48,677 nt of DNA, taken from NCBI GenBank assembly GCA_964633715.1, contig CAZWHQ010000034.1:1-48677 (forward strand), written 5' to 3'. The position numbers and the translations under genes were made by a program. Positions within the stretch are counted from its first letter, which is position 1. The number at the start of each line of letters is the position of its first letter. Below the pieces are notes generated by a model that was given only the letters and a program-made list of their open reading frames with translations, did no database searches and had not been told where the DNA came from. Positions 23,223 through 32,799 of this stretch are shown here, in pieces. This DNA is from JAUWVG01 sp964633715 (lineage in GTDB: Bacteria; Acidobacteriota; Aminicenantia; Aminicenantales; Aminicenantaceae).

Positions 23223-24125
23223 TTATCTCTCTGCTCTTTTTTTTGGTTGAGTTATAAAATGAAGTGCAGGTTCGAGCCTATCCAAATGATTCCGCCCAGC
23301 GACAACAAAAATCCGTTCCCCTTTTTTTAGCTTGGCTTTTAATTTTGCAAGCATGAGACGGTCCCTGAACTCATTCAACTTCTGGTGAATCCCTGGCAGG
23401 AATTTCCCTTTTCTAGAATCGTAAAAATAGGAAGAAGGGAAGTCTCTCCAGTCCTTAATTTCAGGAAATTTAATTGACATCAGGTATTCGAATTCCCCCA
23501 AATTTTGGGGAGTTCTTTTGTCTTGATTGTAATAGTTGGAAAGATTTCTGGCTATACTTTTGCTTGAAGAAATCTTTGCCAAACTTTTTAAAATGAGATC
23601 GACAAAAAAAACATCCTCTAAATCCCTCTTCAATCTCTTATTGATAACAGCTTGAATAAGGATAAAGTACATCTTTATTTGCATAGGAGAAAACTGCCTT
23701 CTCAGAAAAATGGCCTGATTTCTCATTGTTGAATCTATACTTTCAATGGAAACTTTATCCCGAGAAGCAAGAAAACGGAGCAAACCCTGTTCCCCATGTT
23801 TATTGATCGCGTCATAACGGATTTTTTCCAGCGGCCAAATTCCTCCCTCTGAGAAAGCCAAAGTGGGTTGGAATGAGTCCCACAGTTCTTCAATTTCTGC
23901 ATTCTGAGAGTTCTCGATATCGATAGAATGAACAGCTCCATAGTAAATGAGTTCCCCCTTTTTGGATTTTACATTGAGAACATTAGGATTGTCTCTTGGG
24001 GGAAAGAAAAGATCATCAGGAACGGCTATTTTCTTGACTTGAAAATCATAGCAGGAAGAGAGAAAAACTATTGACAGCAGCAGAGCAACGATAATTCCAA
24101 ACCTGAGCCTTTCTGTTTCCTTCAT
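23223..24125 (-). CDS. TraB/TIKI-like lipoprotein
   Basis: The start at 24125 gives a good lipoprotein signal (hydrophobic stretch ending LSSC); the frame is open to 24161 but those residues would spoil it. The 300-residue product carries two GxxH motifs, YYGAVHSID near the start and VVAGRNHL near the end, plus FSEGG. These are the marks of the TraB/GumN/TIKI metalloprotease-like superfamily. Activity is not established for most members. It is probably anchored in the envelope. Confidence 0.65.
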   Translation of the reverse strand: MKETERLRFGIIVALLLSIVFLSSCYDFQVKKIAVPDDLFFPPRDNPNVLNVKSKKGELIYYGAVHSIDIENSQNAEIEELWDSFQPTLAFSEGGIWPLEKIRYDAINKHGEQGLLRFLASRDKVSIESIDSTMRNQAIFLRRQFSPMQIKMYFILIQAVINKRLKRDLEDVFFVDLILKSLAKISSSKSIARNLSNYYNQDKRTPQNLGEFEYLMSIKFPEIKDWRDFPSSYFYDSRKGKFLPGIHQKLNEFRDRLMLAKLKAKLKKGERIFVVAGRNHLDRLEPALHFITQPKKRAER

Positions 24126-24278
24126 ATAAAAAAGATAAGCCATATCATCCGAGAAATGCAAGTTTATATAGTTTATTAAACTTTTCTCCTGACACCAGAG
24201 TTCCAGTGCAAACCTATCCGATTTGTGGTGATAAGGGATTCTGCTCTGAAAATGAAAAAAACGACGATCCCGTGAATA

Positions 24279-25541
24279 TTAGTTTATAACATTCAGAACG
24301 TCTTGCCGGAGATTCTTTATAAGAGTAAATGTAACGCCCCCATCTTGACTCTTATAAAGGATATAACCTTTGCATACAGCATAAACGACATTGTTGTTCG
24401 AGGGGGCGAAAACAATATCATCAAACGTGGTACCGTTGTTATTGATGACCATTACAAAGGACAGCAATCCATCGATTGAGAGATAGAGCTTGTCCATAAC
24501 GGAAAATAGGACTCTTTCAGAATCCGAGGGCGAAACAGCCAGGGCATATAAGCTTTGCTGGAATTGATATTCAATCCAGGAAGTGCCGCCGTCAGTGGAT
24601 TTTAGAATTTTCATCTCATCCCGGGAAACGGCATAAATCACATTGGCATCGCTTGAAATATCGAAATAGGAAATAAGGAGCTCCCTTAAACCGGGCGCAA
24701 ATTGTGTCCAGGAGATGCCGATATCCGTGCTTTTCAGGAACCCAAGATTTTTGCTTGATTCTTCGTAGTTAAAACCAAAAGTGATCAATGCAGCGGGCTC
24801 TATCAGAGAGCGGCGCATGAGTAAAAAGTTGCTGTAGATATCGCCGGTATGGACATTGACCTTTACCCAGGATTCTCCGCCATCGATCGTTCGATAAATG
24901 CCTCCGTTAAAATATTGTCCGTTTAACTCAGTAAAACTGGTGGATCCTCCACGAATCCCAATAACCGCGATGAGGGGATTTTCCGGATCGATCTGGACAA
25001 CGGTAATGCTGGAATTGTCGATGCCGCAATTTTTCCGTACCCATGTCTGGCCCCCATTTGTGCTCTTATAGACACCTGCGTGTGAACTGGGATAGTTATC
25101 GGTCACCGGCCCTGGACTGTCGACGGTTGCCGCATAGAGGATGTTTGTCTGGCTTGCGGCGATACAGAGATCATAGAATTCAGCATAGCTATTATTAAAC
25201 GATCTCAAACCTTGCCTCATTCTGGTCCAGTTCGTTCCTCCATCTGTACTTTTCAACAGACCGTTTCGTTCTGTCCCAATGTAGATAATATCCGGGTTTG
25301 TGGGGTCTACAGTCAATGATCTAAATACACTGTCTTTATCTGCGCCACTGGGGCCGGAGGGGCCTGATATAATTGTGTTCCCGTTTCCCACGGCATTGCC
25401 GCAGGGATCGTTTTGATTAATGGGTGGATTCTCAGGATCGTCATTTTGGTCTTTTTTTGGACAAGAGTCGGCAAATATAAAAAAAAATAGAGCCAAAAAA
25501 AGAAGAAGGATTTTAAAGGGTGGGAGTTTGTGCCTGGGCAT
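24279..25541 (-). CDS. Secreted BNR/sortilin-like beta-propeller protein
   Basis: The 420-residue product has an N-terminal hydrophobic signal (8-25) followed by Cys (FADSC, an imperfect lipobox) and a linker rich in Asp, Asn and Pro. At least six Asp-box/BNR motifs follow, such as KSTDGGTNW, KSTNGGQTW, RTIDGGESW and KSTDGGTSW. They build a propeller used for binding or glycan recognition. No sialidase catalytic residues are evident. AAGGATATAT precedes the ATG. Confidence 0.8.
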   Translation of the reverse strand: MPRHKLPPFKILLLFLALFFFIFADSCPKKDQNDDPENPPINQNDPCGNAVGNGNTIISGPSGPSGADKDSVFRSLTVDPTNPDIIYIGTERNGLLKSTDGGTNWTRMRQGLRSFNNSYAEFYDLCIAASQTNILYAATVDSPGPVTDNYPSSHAGVYKSTNGGQTWVRKNCGIDNSSITVVQIDPENPLIAVIGIRGGSTSFTELNGQYFNGGIYRTIDGGESWVKVNVHTGDIYSNFLLMRRSLIEPAALITFGFNYEESSKNLGFLKSTDIGISWTQFAPGLRELLISYFDISSDANVIYAVSRDEMKILKSTDGGTSWIEYQFQQSLYALAVSPSDSERVLFSVMDKLYLSIDGLLSFVMVINNNGTTFDDIVFAPSNNNVVYAVCKGYILYKSQDGGVTFTLIKNLRQDVLNVIN

Positions 25542-25596
25542 ATATATCCTTATTAAAACATCTTTTCCTTTAAAAGACTACAGCTGTTCTCTCCTC

Positions 25597-26286
25597 TTAT
25601 CTTCTCGAAACAGTTACGACAAACTCTTCGGTTAATTTGGCTTCGTATCTGATATCCGTTTGATGAATCAGCTGACCTCTGGAATTGAGTATTTTCAAGA
25701 AAATATCCGGTCTTTTATCTGTAACCTCTTCCTTTGTATAGGTGTACCTGATTTCAAAATGACCGCGCCTATCGGTTGTGGCCGTTCCCAGAAGATCGTC
25801 GAACATCATGTCTTTGTCCATGGCTTGGACTGTCAGACCGGGGAGACCTCTTCCTGTGGCCCCGTCGGTTATTCTTCCATAAACTCTGGAGCTTGGAGCT
25901 GTTTCTGAAACCGCAGGACGAGATGTAGATTCAACGACCTTAACGTTAATATTGAGTCGAAAATCCTTTCCGCCTAACGCCCCAAAGCTGCCGTTTGTCA
26001 CTCGATAGACCTCTTTCCTTGAGGAGTTCACTTTCCAGAAGAAATTTTTCCAAAACTCCTGTTTTATATGATAGAGGAAGGGTTTTAATTGCCGGACTTC
26101 CCAGTCCTGACCGTAAGAAAGAACAATGCCCAAAGCGCTAATTTGCGGGGAACCTCGGTTTGGACTGTGGACAAGGGAAAGATCTGAAAAATGGAGCTGG
26201 AAATTTTTTGGAGCCTGAGTCTGTCCCGGACAGAGAAAAGCTAGGAGGAGAAATAGAGAAAAGTAAAAAATTAGTTTTTTAAGCAT
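25597..26286 (-). CDS. Exported protein with a transthyretin-like (carboxypeptidase-regulatory) domain
   Basis: The 229-residue product has a signal peptide (1-21, CPGQTQA). Its N-terminal half is unrecognised. The C-terminal domain (about 135-185) reads VYGRITDGATGRGLPGLTV with TDRRGHFEIRYT, typical of the CarboxypepD_reg/transthyretin-like sandwich found in surface proteins. Start with AAGGAGA upstream. Confidence 0.7.
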   Translation of the reverse strand: MLKKLIFYFSLFLLLAFLCPGQTQAPKNFQLHFSDLSLVHSPNRGSPQISALGIVLSYGQDWEVRQLKPFLYHIKQEFWKNFFWKVNSSRKEVYRVTNGSFGALGGKDFRLNINVKVVESTSRPAVSETAPSSRVYGRITDGATGRGLPGLTVQAMDKDMMFDDLLGTATTDRRGHFEIRYTYTKEEVTDKRPDIFLKILNSRGQLIHQTDIRYEAKLTEEFVVTVSRR

Positions 26287-26368
26287 AAAAAATCTCCTTG
26301 AAGCTTATTTTCAATGGCCTTATCAAAAGAATAGCACAGAATTGGTCAACGACTCAATTTCAGAAGTT

Positions 26369-26397
26369 AGCCTAAGGGTGTGTCGCCCTTTCGGGCT
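26369..26397 (-). terminator. Nested hairpin after the LEA14-like gene
   Basis: AGCC/GGCT encloses AAGGG/CCCTT (26374-26390). On the minus strand a GCCC-GAAA-GGGC tetraloop stem is an alternative fold. There is no clear T-tract, so termination is only possible. Nothing else is seen in 26287-26416. Confidence 0.35.
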
Positions 26398-26416
26398 GCA
26401 AATAAATCGCTTCTTG

Positions 26417-27049
26417 TTATCTGAATTCTTTGTCGACAATCATAATTCTTCCCGGATAGAGGATGTCTCCATAGGGAGTGGAAACTCTAGGCTGCGCATC
26501 GAGCGAGAGGCGGGACGTGCTTCCGTTGAGCCCTCCGATGGCCAAGGCAAGTTCTATCAGAGAGTTGTAGCCGCGATTGCCGAAAAATTCAAAAAGATCG
26601 ATAGACATCCTGAGAGGAATTGTTGACTCCTGACCAGTTCCGGGAATCTCCATGGGCTGGTCAATATTTCCATAGACTGTGGGATTTCCATCGATCAATA
26701 ACCGGCTTTCCAAACTGGTCAAGGTTGAAACGGTCTTAGGCGAACCACCTGAACCATCGTTGGGATTAATGACCCGGATATCCAGTGTCATTTCCGCAGG
26801 CAGGTTTTTATTCTGGAAGGCGCTCAGCAGTTTAAGGCCGTCAAATGCTGTTAAATCAGACAGAGAGGCGAGGCGGCTGAAGTTGATGCCAGCTATGGAG
26901 AATTGACCAACAGCGCCCAGTTTGAATTGGAGCCGTTTAAGATTGACCAAAGCCTCTCCCCATTCCTGCAGGACTGCACAGCTATGGAAGAGGAAAGAAC
27001 CAAGGCACAAAAAGAGAATATAGGCAATAAATCTGGTTTTTAACTTCAT
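26417..27049 (-). CDS. LEA14-like lipoprotein of unknown function
   Basis: The 210-residue product has a lipoprotein signal (FLFHSC, residues 19-24). The mature part has LKRLQFKLGAVGQFSIAGI, then DIRVINPNDG and LLIDGNPTVYGNIDQP. This is the strand pattern of LEA14/WHy-type beta-sandwich lipoproteins found in several diderm phyla. No enzymatic role is known. Start with TTGGAG upstream. The 194 bases upstream (27050-27243) hold only a small hairpin GAACAC-aaaaa-GTGTTC at 27130-27146. Confidence 0.65.
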   Translation of the reverse strand: MKLKTRFIAYILFLCLGSFLFHSCAVLQEWGEALVNLKRLQFKLGAVGQFSIAGINFSRLASLSDLTAFDGLKLLSAFQNKNLPAEMTLDIRVINPNDGSGGSPKTVSTLTSLESRLLIDGNPTVYGNIDQPMEIPGTGQESTIPLRMSIDLFEFFGNRGYNSLIELALAIGGLNGSTSRLSLDAQPRVSTPYGDILYPGRIMIVDKEFR

Positions 27050-27243
27050 GAGATTTTACTCCAATTGAGATTGATACCAGAATACATGAAATCCTGTCAC
27101 ATGACAAAAAAAATCTTTTCTCAGGGTTGGAACACAAAAAGTGTTCTGAATACAGCGAATAACTGTTCATTCAATTTCAGAAATCTTTAGCAAGAGGGAA
27201 ACATTTGCGTAAGAAAAAGAGGATCTAGTTATAATTTTTAGTG

Positions 27244-28017
27244 CTATCCATAAAACCACTGGTGAGCTAGATTGAAAAATACAAGCACATAAGCGATCAG
27301 AACCACAATTGTTGAGATCGTAATGACATAATACTTTTTCATTTGGAATTTAAGAGGTCTTGTATCCATATTTTTGTAGGTGATCCAGAATGCGACACCG
27401 ATGGGGATGAGGCAGACAAAAGCTGAAAGAAAATCGTTAAGATATACGACAATTATTTTTCCGGATAGTTTTGGGAAGATTGTCCAGGTCAGATAGTCGA
27501 AGGATCTACTCATATATAAGCGAAGGATGTTTAATGCAAAAACACCGAAAAGACATAACGCAACAGAATTGAAGGCAAGACTTAGCATTGCCGAGAGAAA
27601 AAAAAGAAATGAAAAGTAGGTTAAAAGATAATTCAGTTTTTTTAAATAGACAGCAGGATGAAACAAAGCTGGAAGAGTAATCGCGGGCTCTGAAAATATG
27701 TAATAAACTAAGATCACAACTCCCAACAAAACAAGTCTAGGGAGAATTTTGTACAGAAGAATTTTTAGCCGCGATAGGGGAAGCGAGAATAAATATTCGA
27801 ATGCTTTATCTTTTTTTTCCGTTTTAAAAATCGTAGCCCCTGAGTATATCGAGAAAAAAGTGACGATGAAATAGAAGATTATATAAAAGACATCTGTAAG
27901 CTCTGCACCGAACTTAATGAAAACACGATCAACAAAAATGGTGAATGGAATAGTTAAAAACAGGAGCAGGGATTCTGCTAGTCTCTTTAGAGAATCAAGT
28001 ATTTCCTTTTTAAGCAT
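27244..28017 (-). CDS. ABC-2 type transporter permease
   Basis: The start at 28017 follows GGAGGAG; the frame is open to 28044 but overlaps the ATPase. The 257-residue product has about six hydrophobic segments and cytoplasmic KTEKKDKAFEYLFSLPLSR between TM2 and TM3, as in ABC-2 permeases. With the overlapping ATPase (8 bases) it forms a YtrBC-like exporter; the substrate is unknown. Confidence 0.8.
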   Translation of the reverse strand: MLKKEILDSLKRLAESLLLFLTIPFTIFVDRVFIKFGAELTDVFYIIFYFIVTFFSIYSGATIFKTEKKDKAFEYLFSLPLSRLKILLYKILPRLVLLGVVILVYYIFSEPAITLPALFHPAVYLKKLNYLLTYFSFLFFLSAMLSLAFNSVALCLFGVFALNILRLYMSRSFDYLTWTIFPKLSGKIIVVYLNDFLSAFVCLIPIGVAFWITYKNMDTRPLKFQMKKYYVITISTIVVLIAYVLVFFNLAHQWFYG

Positions 28018-28825
28018 ACTCTCCTCCAATAAATGCAGCCACAATTTCTGAAAGGTTCAGATTAATCACCTCTCCTTTTTCTGGAGGTTTTTCGTAGGGA
28101 TAGACGAAATAATCGGAATGTTCCTCATATTCGATTTTGGAAAGAATAGTCTGGGATTGTGGGGGCGTTGTGGCAATTATTTTTTTCACCTTGGCTTTGA
28201 GTTTTTCGATTTCTTCGTCTACGGCAATCTTGCCGGATTTAATTAAAACAACTCTTTCAACAATCTGTTCAATATCATGGAAATTGAGATTGACCATAAC
28301 GACTGTCAGTTTTTGTGAAGAGAGCATTTGAATTAATTGGTTTAAAAAAATTCTTCGGAGATAGACATCGATAGAATGAATTATCTCATCGATAAGCAGT
28401 AATTTTGGTCCGGATGAGATGATGAGACTCAAATGAAGTATTACTCGCTGCCCTACAGATAGATCCTTGATCTTTTGATCGTTTCTGATTTTGGTTTTAT
28501 GAAGAAGATTGTCCTCAATCTTAGATATGTTGTAGACCGACTTATGAAAATCAATAGCTTGAGAGACGGTCATACTCTCGTAGAGGCTTAAGTGATCAGA
28601 GATGAATCCTATCTTTCTTCTTGGATCTTCACCAATGATTTTATTGAAAATGATGTCTCCTCCATCCGGTTTCAAGACACCTGCGATAAGTCGCAGAAGT
28701 GTACTTTTCCCCACACCGTTTATGCCGGTTATAAGGCAAACTTGGTTTTCAGGAATTTGGAGGTTGAAATTATTAAAAACCTCAAGCTTCCCATAGCTGA
28801 AAAAAAGATTTTTAATCTCAATCAT
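28010..28825 (-). CDS. ABC transporter ATP-binding protein
   Basis: This 271-residue nucleotide-binding domain has Walker A GINGVGKST, signature LSVGQ, Walker B LLLIDEI, and an H-loop position in LNFHDIEQ. A C-terminal extension of about 60 residues, as in BcrA/YtrB types, contains YFVYPYEKPPEKG. It is the second gene of GntR-ATPase-permease. Confidence 0.93.
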   Translation of the reverse strand: MIEIKNLFFSYGKLEVFNNFNLQIPENQVCLITGINGVGKSTLLRLIAGVLKPDGGDIIFNKIIGEDPRRKIGFISDHLSLYESMTVSQAIDFHKSVYNISKIEDNLLHKTKIRNDQKIKDLSVGQRVILHLSLIISSGPKLLLIDEIIHSIDVYLRRIFLNQLIQMLSSQKLTVVMVNLNFHDIEQIVERVVLIKSGKIAVDEEIEKLKAKVKKIIATTPPQSQTILSKIEYEEHSDYFVYPYEKPPEKGEVINLNLSEIVAAFIGGEYA

Positions 28826-28849
28826 TTTTTCCTCTTCGTTTTTCTTTGA

Positions 28850-29233
28850 TCATTTTTTGTTTGTTTTTTTTGATATTTGTTCAAGAATCTCTTCAGGAGA
28901 GTAGCCAAGCTCCAGAGCCCTTGAAGCATAATCATCGCTAATTTTTTCGAATAATTCCTCTTTTGCTTTTTTAATCTGTTTATGTTCGATCTTGACGTAA
29001 TAACCGGCACCAGGGCGAGAAAAAATGAATCCCTCATTTTCAAGTTGAGTGTAGACTTTGATAATTGTATTGGGATTGATCTGAAGCTTCACAGCCAATT
29101 CTCTGAGGGAAAATAAACGATCTCCCTCTTTTAGTTTGCCTGAAAGGATGGCGAACTTGATAATCTGTTTGACTTGTTCGTAGACAGGAAGAGCCGATTT
29201 TGCATTGACTTGAATATTGAATAATTTATCCAT
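28850..29233 (-). CDS. GntR-family regulator, short YtrA type
   Basis: The start at 29233 gives 127 residues; the frame open to 29278 covers the promoter. The winged-helix has PVYEQVKQIIKFAILSGKL, FSLRELAVKLQINPNTIIKVY and GFIFSRPGAGYYV, followed by only about 40 residues, as in YtrA regulators that control a linked ABC transporter. There is no Shine-Dalgarno and the expected leader is about 10 bases, so it may be read nearly leaderless. The ATPase gene follows 24 bases on. Confidence 0.9.
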   Translation of the reverse strand: MDKLFNIQVNAKSALPVYEQVKQIIKFAILSGKLKEGDRLFSLRELAVKLQINPNTIIKVYTQLENEGFIFSRPGAGYYVKIEHKQIKKAKEELFEKISDDYASRALELGYSPEEILEQISKKTNKK

Positions 29234-29249
29234 ATTAAATTGCTCTACT

Positions 29250-29278
29250 AATATAGAACAGTAGGGCGGTTTTGTCAA
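29250..29278 (-). promoter_or_regulatory. Promoter and candidate operator of the GntR-ABC operon
   Basis: On the minus strand TTGACA (29273-29278), a 17-base spacer and TATATT (29250-29255) form a strong promoter. The inverted pair CTACT...AGTAG flanks the -10 region and resembles a dimeric GntR site. Confidence 0.7.
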
Positions 29279-29444
29279 GCAGCATTCCTATAATTTGAGA
29301 GTTATATATTTCAATAGAGATGCGTCTTGATTTGACTCTTTTGGTAGGTCTAATGCCACCTAAAATGAAGGGCCCTTTTCGAGGCGCGGTCTATCGGTAT
29401 TTATTTTCTATAGAAAAATAGAATCAGCCGTGAAGTACTAATTA

Positions 29445-30627
29445 TTAGTAGTGGCCGTTTCCGAAGCGGGGATTGACCACATTGGAAAAGACCGATCCAA
29501 AGCGGTAGCTCAATCCGATCTCCGCCGAATACCTATAGCCCGAAGCCAGCTCCCGCCGCCTTAGAAGGATTTCTTCAAGTGTAACCTCTCCTCTTGGAAG
29601 GGCCAATTGATCATGGATGGCCGAATAGCTCCCTTCGATGTTCAGCGAAAGCCCCTTGTAGATGCGCAAAGACAGGTCCCCCGATAATTCCAGCCGGTTT
29701 TTCTTGAAATCATGAAAATAGTGAGAGCCGTCCAAAGATAATTCCGCCGTTCCCCAGGGTTCATTCAATTCCAGCGTAAGGGATAAGGATTGATTCCACA
29801 GGCCTTCTTTTGTCTTATCGAAAACCGTAGTTTCCCTGTAATTGTGGTGGCCGAATCCAACCTTGTAAAGAGCGCGCAGCTGTCTGCGTGTGGACTGCGA
29901 GTAGGGAAAGAAGTTGTATTCGATAGCGGGGTGGATGGAGTAGGCAAAATCGATGTTTCTGTAGGTAGAGGAAGAGACCGACACCCAGCCCCCAACCGAC
30001 CAGTGATCGCCGATGCTTTTGACATACAGTCCGTCGAAGTCTGTGCTCTCAGATGTACTGGAAATCGTATCACCGTCGAGTTTGAAAGAATCCTTCTCTG
30101 AATCAATATCCAGGCCCATCCTGAGTTTTGATTCGGGTGTGACACGGTTAGCAGAAAGATTTCCGGAAAGCTGTGTCGAAGTTTTCTGTTCTTCACCCCG
30201 AAGCTCGGTGTCAACTCTTATGTTAAAAACCCAGAAATTCCACTTGTCCTCCACATCAGTGGGTTTGACTTCCTCCCTAAGAATGAGATCGAGTCCTTTA
30301 ACCATGGGTGTCCGGGCGACATAGGGGCCCAGCCCTAATTTCAGAGTCTGAACAAGATTGGCTCTGGTTTCGTCCTCCTCCCCCGGTATCCTGGGTCGTG
30401 ATGAGAATATGAACATCGGCTTCCTGCCGGTCCCAGACATAATTGACAAAGGTGATCTCGGTTCGGATATAGTCGATATCACAGTGGTCACAATCGATGA
30501 ACACCTTTGGAGCGCTCTTTTTCAATTCTTCGATATCGAAAGCGCCTTCTTGAGCGCTTAAACTCGACACAAAAACAAGACAGACCAATATCCCATAGAT
30601 AGAGAATAGTTTGTTGTGTTTTTTCAA
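29445..30627 (-). pseudogene. Frameshifted outer-membrane barrel-like protein
   Basis: Two frames make one gene. The first (start 30627) has a signal peptide and DCDHCDIDYIRTEITFVNYV...HILITTQDTGG; the second continues EEDETRANLVQTLKLGLGPY with many beta strands to the stop at 29445. They meet at a G-rich run (30371-30386). Removing one base from the run of five Gs would join them. In relatives I remember, a further stretch of 25-30 residues lies between these two motifs, so an internal deletion may also be present. This could be decay, assembly error or phase variation in the G run. Function of the family is unknown. Confidence 0.75.
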
Positions 30628-30721
30628 ATTAAAACTCCTTTATATTCCGAATTATAACCGCTATCTGATTAATTAACGATGAAAAGAGGATTAAAAGATA
30701 TTAATGTTTTTTGGGATGTAT

Positions 30722-31705
30722 CTAACAGATTCTGGGCAGGAGTTCTCCTGTCAGCGGCTCTAAGAGCCTCAATCCTCCGGGAATACTCTTGAGGACCACT
30801 TCCCCTTTTTTGCCGATCCCTCCAATCTCACCGATCACGGCCGCTCCTTCACCGAGAGGCAAAGTTCTGAGGAAGTCAACAGCCTTTGTTTCCAATTCCT
30901 TTGGGATAATCACAACGGCCTTTCCCTCACTTGCAAGATAGAGGGGATCGAGACCGAGTATTTCACACACGGCGGTGACTGGAGGAGAGAGGGCCACCTT
31001 TGATTCTTCTATAAATACGGGAACGTCCTGTTCTTCTCCGAGTTCACAGAGGATTGTCCCCAATCCTCCCCGGGTGATATCCCTCATCCATTTGGCCCCC
31101 ATGTCCCAAAGCGGAAGGAGGGGATGGAGAGACTGGCAGTCACTCTGCACCTGGCCCTCAAACTCAAACTCTCCTCTTGCGACCATCACCGAGACGGAGT
31201 GTTCTCCGATAGTGCCTGAAACAGCAATCAGGTCGCCTTCTTTGATATCTCCGGGTTTGCCTACGACCTCACCAATCCCTGCTGTATTGATATATATGCC
31301 GTCGGCTTCCCCTTTCCTGACAACCTTTGTATCACCCGTGACCACCTGGACACCAACTTCATCGGCAAGAGACTTTATGGACGAGAGAATTGTTTCCAGG
31401 TCTTTGACCAAAAATCCCTCTTCTAAGATCAGGGCCAGAGAGAGAAAAGAGGGTTTAGTCCCTGAAACGACTAGATCATTGACGGTTCCTGCCACAGCCA
31501 GTTTTCCGATATTCCCTCCGGGGAAAAAGAGCGGATGGATGACAAAGCTGTCCGTGGTGAAACCAATTTTTCCAGCCAGTTCGAGATGGGCACTGTCTCC
31601 GAATTTTCCGAGGGTGGGATTGCCGAGGTGTTTTAAAATCAAATCTTTGAGAAAATCCTTCATGAGTAAACCGCCCGATCCAAGGCTGAGGCTTATGCGA
31701 TCCAT
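30722..31705 (-). CDS. hypE: Hydrogenase maturation protein HypE
   Basis: This 327-residue AIR-synthase-like protein dehydrates the carbamoyl group on its C-terminal cysteine to make the cyanide ligand of [NiFe] hydrogenase. It ends in PRIC, the required Cys. TTDSFVIHPLFFPGGNIG, GTVNDLVVSGTKP and DITRGGLGTIL are family motifs. The start at 31705 gives ISLSLGSGGL, matching the family, and overlaps hypD by 13 bases. Confidence 0.95.
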   Translation of the reverse strand: MDRISLSLGSGGLLMKDFLKDLILKHLGNPTLGKFGDSAHLELAGKIGFTTDSFVIHPLFFPGGNIGKLAVAGTVNDLVVSGTKPSFLSLALILEEGFLVKDLETILSSIKSLADEVGVQVVTGDTKVVRKGEADGIYINTAGIGEVVGKPGDIKEGDLIAVSGTIGEHSVSVMVARGEFEFEGQVQSDCQSLHPLLPLWDMGAKWMRDITRGGLGTILCELGEEQDVPVFIEESKVALSPPVTAVCEILGLDPLYLASEGKAVVIIPKELETKAVDFLRTLPLGEGAAVIGEIGGIGKKGEVVLKSIPGGLRLLEPLTGELLPRIC

Positions 31706-32799
31706 TCCACATCTCCATATTTATAGTGGATCAGGCAGGAGCCTTCCACCGAAACCATACAGGGTCCCATCGGTTTTTCAGGTGAACAAACCCTGCGGAA
31801 GAGGGGGCATTCAGGAGGTTCGATAGCTCCTTTGACAACATCCCCGCACCTGCAGTTCTTATTTTCCCAGGACGAGGATGTGTCCAAAGAAAATTTTTCC
31901 ACGGCATCCATCCCTTTTTCCCTGACTTTTAGTCCGCTTGCGGGAATGATGCCAAAACCTCTCCACTCTCCATCTTCGGGCTCGAAAACCCGTTCCATCA
32001 ACTGTCTGGCCACAGGATTTCCTTCACGCCTTACCACTCTCGGGTAGGCGATGTCGACTTTTGGCTGTCCGTTTTCGATCTGTTTAAGGACAGAGAGGAT
32101 GCCGAGCAAAAGATCCACAGGCTCGAATCCCGTAATAGCACCGGGTATTCTGAATTCTCGGGCGATAAATTCGTAAGGTTGAGTGCCCAGGATGACACTG
32201 ACATGTCCCGGATAGATAAATCCATCGACAGCCACATCGCCTGAGGAAAGGATCGCCCTTAATGGAGGAGGCACAACCCGAAGGCAGGTGAGGAGGGAGA
32301 CATTTTCGTATCCTTTATTCAGGGCCTCTTCTACGACCCAGCCGATAGACGGGATCGTTGTCTCAAATCCTACGGCCAGAAAAAGAACCTGCTTGCCTGG
32401 ATTTTTCACGGCCAAATCGATCACTTCTTCAGGAGAGTAGATCGTCTTGACGGAAGAGCCCTTATCGGGGACAACCTTCAAGAGACTGCCTCTGTTTGTG
32501 GGGACTTTGAGCATATCTCCAAAAGTGGTGACGATAACATCGGGACGTTCCTTGACAAAGGCTACGGCCGCACTGATTATTCCGTTGGGTGTAATGCATA
32601 CCGGGCAGCCTGGCCCCGAGATCATGCGCAGGCCGATTTTACGAAGAAAATTTCCCAGTCCACTCCGGTAGGATGTCATGGTGTGTGTCCCGCACACCTC
32701 CATGAGTTTGATTTTTCTTCCGATTCTGGAGAGAGACCTTTCCACCTCTTTGAGAAGAGTGCGGACAGATTTTTCCTCCCGGAGAAGGCTGGGATCCAT
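31693..32799 (-). CDS. hypD: Hydrogenase maturation protein HypD
   Basis: The 368-residue product has GPGCPVCITPNG, GFETTIPS and a C-terminal cysteine-rich [4Fe-4S] region (CRCGDVVKG, PPECPLFRRVCSP, GPCMVSVEGSC). HypD with HypC assembles Fe(CN)2CO. Its ATG overlaps the hypC stop by one base (TAATG). Confidence 0.96.
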   Translation of the reverse strand: MDPSLLREEKSVRTLLKEVERSLSRIGRKIKLMEVCGTHTMTSYRSGLGNFLRKIGLRMISGPGCPVCITPNGIISAAVAFVKERPDVIVTTFGDMLKVPTNRGSLLKVVPDKGSSVKTIYSPEEVIDLAVKNPGKQVLFLAVGFETTIPSIGWVVEEALNKGYENVSLLTCLRVVPPPLRAILSSGDVAVDGFIYPGHVSVILGTQPYEFIAREFRIPGAITGFEPVDLLLGILSVLKQIENGQPKVDIAYPRVVRREGNPVARQLMERVFEPEDGEWRGFGIIPASGLKVREKGMDAVEKFSLDTSSSWENKNCRCGDVVKGAIEPPECPLFRRVCSPEKPMGPCMVSVEGSCLIHYKYGDVEWIA

